Shown here piece by piece: positions 62,165-64,000 of a stretch of DNA of 64,000 nucleotides. The notes beneath the pieces were generated by a model. It searched no databases. It was not told the origin of the DNA and saw nothing but the letters and a program-made list of their open reading frames with translations. Every line of letters starts with the position of its first letter. Positions within the stretch are counted from its first letter, which is position 1. The translations under genes were made by a program, and so were the position numbers. Source of the DNA: Nocardia cyriacigeorgica (GTDB taxonomy: Bacteria; Actinomycetota; Actinomycetes; Mycobacteriales; Mycobacteriaceae); assembly GCF_029868385.1 (NCBI RefSeq), contig NZ_JARWNX010000064.1, forward strand, positions 248,001-312,000, given 5' to 3'.

Positions 62165-63622
62165 GTGAGCACCGCTGAGCTGCCACGTCTGCGCTCGGGT
62201 ACCGGTCGCTGGATTCTGTTGGCCACCGTGCTCGGGTCGTCGGTCGCGTCGCTGGACGCGACCGTCGTCAATATCGCCCTGCCGCGCATCGGCGAATCGC
62301 TCGACACCGATGTCGCGGGCCTGCAATGGACGCTCAACGGCTACACCCTGACCCTCGCCTCGTTCATCCTGCTCGGCGGTTCGCTCGGTGACCGGCTCGG
62401 TCGACGCAAGGTGTTCGTCTGGGGCGCCATCGGATTCGCGATCACCTCGGTGCTGTGCGGTGCCGCCACCAGCATCGAGATGCTGGTCGCCGCGCGGGTC
62501 CTCCAGGGTGTGGCGGGCGCGATGCTCACGCCGGGCAGTCTGGCGTTGATCTCCTCGTCCATCGATTCCCGCGATCAGGGCGCGGCGATCGGTTTGTGGT
62601 CCGGTTTCGGTGGGGTGGCCGGTGCCTTCGGCCCGCTGCTCGGCGGCTGGTTGATCGAGCTGGCCGGATGGCGGTCGATCTTCTTCCTCAATGTCCCGCT
62701 GACGGTGATCGTGGTGCTGGTGGCCGTACGGCATGTGCCGGAGAGCCGCGATCCACAGGCGGACGCCAGGCTCGACATACCCGGCGCGTTCGTCGTCGCG
62801 GTGGCGCTGGCCGCACTCACGCTCGGCTTGATCGATGCCATGCCGTGGCTGGTGGTGGCCGGTGTGGCGCTGCTCGGCGCGTTCGTGGTGATCGAACTGC
62901 GCAGCGATCATCCGCTGGTACCGCCCTCCTTGTTCGCCTCCAGGGTGTTCACCGTGGCGAATCTGGTGACGCTGGCCGTGTACGCGGCGCTGGGCGGAGT
63001 GTTCTTCCTGCTGGTACTGGAACTACAAGTGGTCGCCGGGTATTCACCGTTGCAGGCGGGGATGGCGACGGTGCCGGTCACCATTCTGATGCTGCTGCTG
63101 TCCGCGCCAGCGGGCCGGTGGGCACAGCGGCACGGGCCGCGTCTGCCGATGACGTTCGGTCCGGTGCTGGCCGCATTCGGGTTGGTACTGCTGCTCGGCA
63201 TCGGTCCCGGCTCCGCATATCCGGTGGATGTACTGCCGGGAGTGCTGCTGTTCGGTCTCGGGCTCGCGGTGCTGGTCGCCCCGCTCACCGGGGCCGTCCT
63301 CGGCGCGGTCGCACCGAGCGAGGCGGGGATCGCCTCCGGGGTCAATAATGCCGTGGCTCGTACGGCGCAACTGCTCTCGGTGGCCGCGCTGCCCGGTCTG
63401 GCCGGAATCTCCGGTGCGCTCGGCGATCCGGAGCAGTTCGATTCCGGTTTCGGGGTGGCCATGTGGATCTGTGCCGGGCTGCTGCTGGTCGGCGCGCTGC
63501 TGGCCGCGGTGTTGTTGCGCGCGCCGCGTCGCCGCGCGCCGACGCTGGACACCGTGGATTGTCTGCCACAGTGCGGTGTGGCCGCGCCCGCGCTGTCGCC
63601 CGCCATCGATCGCGGCACGTAG
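62165..63622 (+). CDS. DHA2-family drug efflux transporter (EmrB/QacA type)
   Basis: MFS protein of 485 residues with about 14 membrane helices. Motifs: SVASLDATVVNIALPRI (about 23-39, helix 1), LGDRLGRRKVFVWG (motif A, about 77-90) and the motif-C region VLQGVAGAMLTPGSLALI (about 113-130). Likely proton-coupled drug or metabolite exporter. GTG 62165 lies 21 bp after the lipoprotein stop, on the same strand. The substrate is unknown. Confidence 0.93.
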   Translation: MSTAELPRLRSGTGRWILLATVLGSSVASLDATVVNIALPRIGESLDTDVAGLQWTLNGYTLTLASFILLGGSLGDRLGRRKVFVWGAIGFAITSVLCGAATSIEMLVAARVLQGVAGAMLTPGSLALISSSIDSRDQGAAIGLWSGFGGVAGAFGPLLGGWLIELAGWRSIFFLNVPLTVIVVLVAVRHVPESRDPQADARLDIPGAFVVAVALAALTLGLIDAMPWLVVAGVALLGAFVVIELRSDHPLVPPSLFASRVFTVANLVTLAVYAALGGVFFLLVLELQVVAGYSPLQAGMATVPVTILMLLLSAPAGRWAQRHGPRLPMTFGPVLAAFGLVLLLGIGPGSAYPVDVLPGVLLFGLGLAVLVAPLTGAVLGAVAPSEAGIASGVNNAVARTAQLLSVAALPGLAGISGALGDPEQFDSGFGVAMWICAGLLLVGALLAAVLLRAPRRRAPTLDTVDCLPQCGVAAPALSPAIDRGT

Positions 63623-63663
63623 CCCGGCTGGAGCGGCGGCTGCGGTCACCTGCCCTGAAATGC

Positions 63664-63695
63664 CGAATGAGCGGGCATTTCTGCCCGCTCATTCG
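63664..63695. terminator. Bidirectional terminator, 14-bp perfect stem
   Basis: CGAATGAGCGGGCA (63664-63677) pairs perfectly with TGCCCGCTCATTCG (63682-63695), loop TTTC. It lies between the transporter (+) and the serine protease (-) stops. Confidence 0.9.
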
Positions 63696-63715
63696 AAGTA
63701 TCCGTCCGGAGGAAC

Positions 63716-64000
63716 TCAGATCGGCCGGAAGCCGGAGCCCACCCCGCCACGCCCGTTGACGTCGTCCATGATCGCGGTCAGGTTGGTGCCGACCTCGGGG
63801 CCGAAGCAGGCGATGGCCAGGTACGCGTTGACCATGCCGACCAGGGTGGATCCCACCACGACCGGTGCACCGGAATCACCTTCGACCACGCACATCTGGG
63901 ACCAGGTCTCGTAATTGGTCTGGAAGATATCGCCCCAGGTGACGCCGCAGGTATTGCCGGTGGTCCGGCCTTCCTTGCAGACGATGGTCGGGAACTGCGG
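63716..64000 (-). CDS. Secreted chymotrypsin-like serine protease (5' end cut by window)
   Basis: The C-terminal 94 residues are in the window. They contain the nucleophile motif GDSGAPVVV and paired cysteines (CKEGRTTGNTC, then CVVEGDSGAP and IACFG), as in secreted actinobacterial trypsin-like proteases of the S1 family. The protein ends GRGGVGSGFRPI. The signal peptide, His and Asp of the triad lie beyond position 64000. A strong terminator follows the stop. Confidence 0.85.
   Translation of the reverse strand, partial: PQFPTIVCKEGRTTGNTCGVTWGDIFQTNYETWSQMCVVEGDSGAPVVVGSTLVGMVNAYLAIACFGPEVGTNLTAIMDDVNGRGGVGSGFRPI

Noticed and set aside
1..64000. CRISPR arrays, insertion sequences, prophage, rRNA operon
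   Set aside because: No regularly spaced repeats, transposase motifs, phage genes or rRNA sequence were seen on either strand.

Overview
The window is high-GC actinobacterial chromosome around the replication origin. Gene order, protein motifs and codon usage point to Mycobacteriales, most likely Nocardia or a close relative. The core follows the Mycobacterium tuberculosis dnaA region, read here in the reverse direction: gyrA, gyrB, dciA, recF, dnaN, oriC and dnaA lie on the minus strand, and rpmH, rnpA, yidD, yidC, jag, rsmG, parA and parB on the plus strand. Beyond them comes the conserved block Rv3916c homologue, cwlM, trxA, trxB, anti-sigma gene, sigM, murJ, DUF6049, mutT4 and pcnA.

Layout. 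Positions 1-6.7 kb: accessory genes (DrrA-type ABC ATPase, acyl-CoA dehydrogenase-like protein, MpaB-like oxygenase, HxlR regulator divergent from a flavin split-barrel protein, unknowns) and a 6C-type small RNA near 1.45 kb. Positions 7.2-8.9 kb: tRNA-Ala, the tiny DLW-39 gene, tRNA-Ile and a DUF3566 membrane protein, all minus strand. Positions 8.9-21.8 kb: replication genes and oriC. Positions 21.8-27.8 kb: ribosomal protein L34, RNase P protein, membrane insertion, rRNA methylation and chromosome partitioning, with three parS sites. Positions 28-42.7 kb: thioredoxin, cell-wall and SigM genes. Positions 43.5-46.3 kb: a complete 5-oxoprolinase operon pxpABC. Positions 46.3-64 kb: accessory and envelope genes, including secreted proteins, two MFS transporters, a NUDIX hydrolase, a pirin, a Scr1-type HTH/DUF397 pair, an M13 peptidase, an L,D-transpeptidase, a secreted protein/serine hydrolase/P450 operon, an LppU-like lipoprotein and a truncated secreted serine protease.

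How the parts work together. DnaA acts at the dnaA-dnaN intergenic region, where I see a compact unwinding module (two adjacent DnaA-like boxes, a short GC spacer, TAG/TAA trinucleotides) and two copies of a 44-bp palindromic element built from inverted DnaA-like half-boxes around CTCGAG. ParA and ParB act at parS sites embedded in rsmG, the rsmG-parA gap and parA itself. CwlM has lost the amidase metal ligands and the MurJ protein carries a pseudokinase domain, consistent with the regulated peptidoglycan assembly known in mycobacteria. No CRISPR array, insertion sequence, prophage or rRNA operon was seen. The most interesting signals are the oriC architecture, the 6C RNA, the DnaA and parS sites outside oriC, and the unknown gene divergent from the HTH/DUF397 pair.
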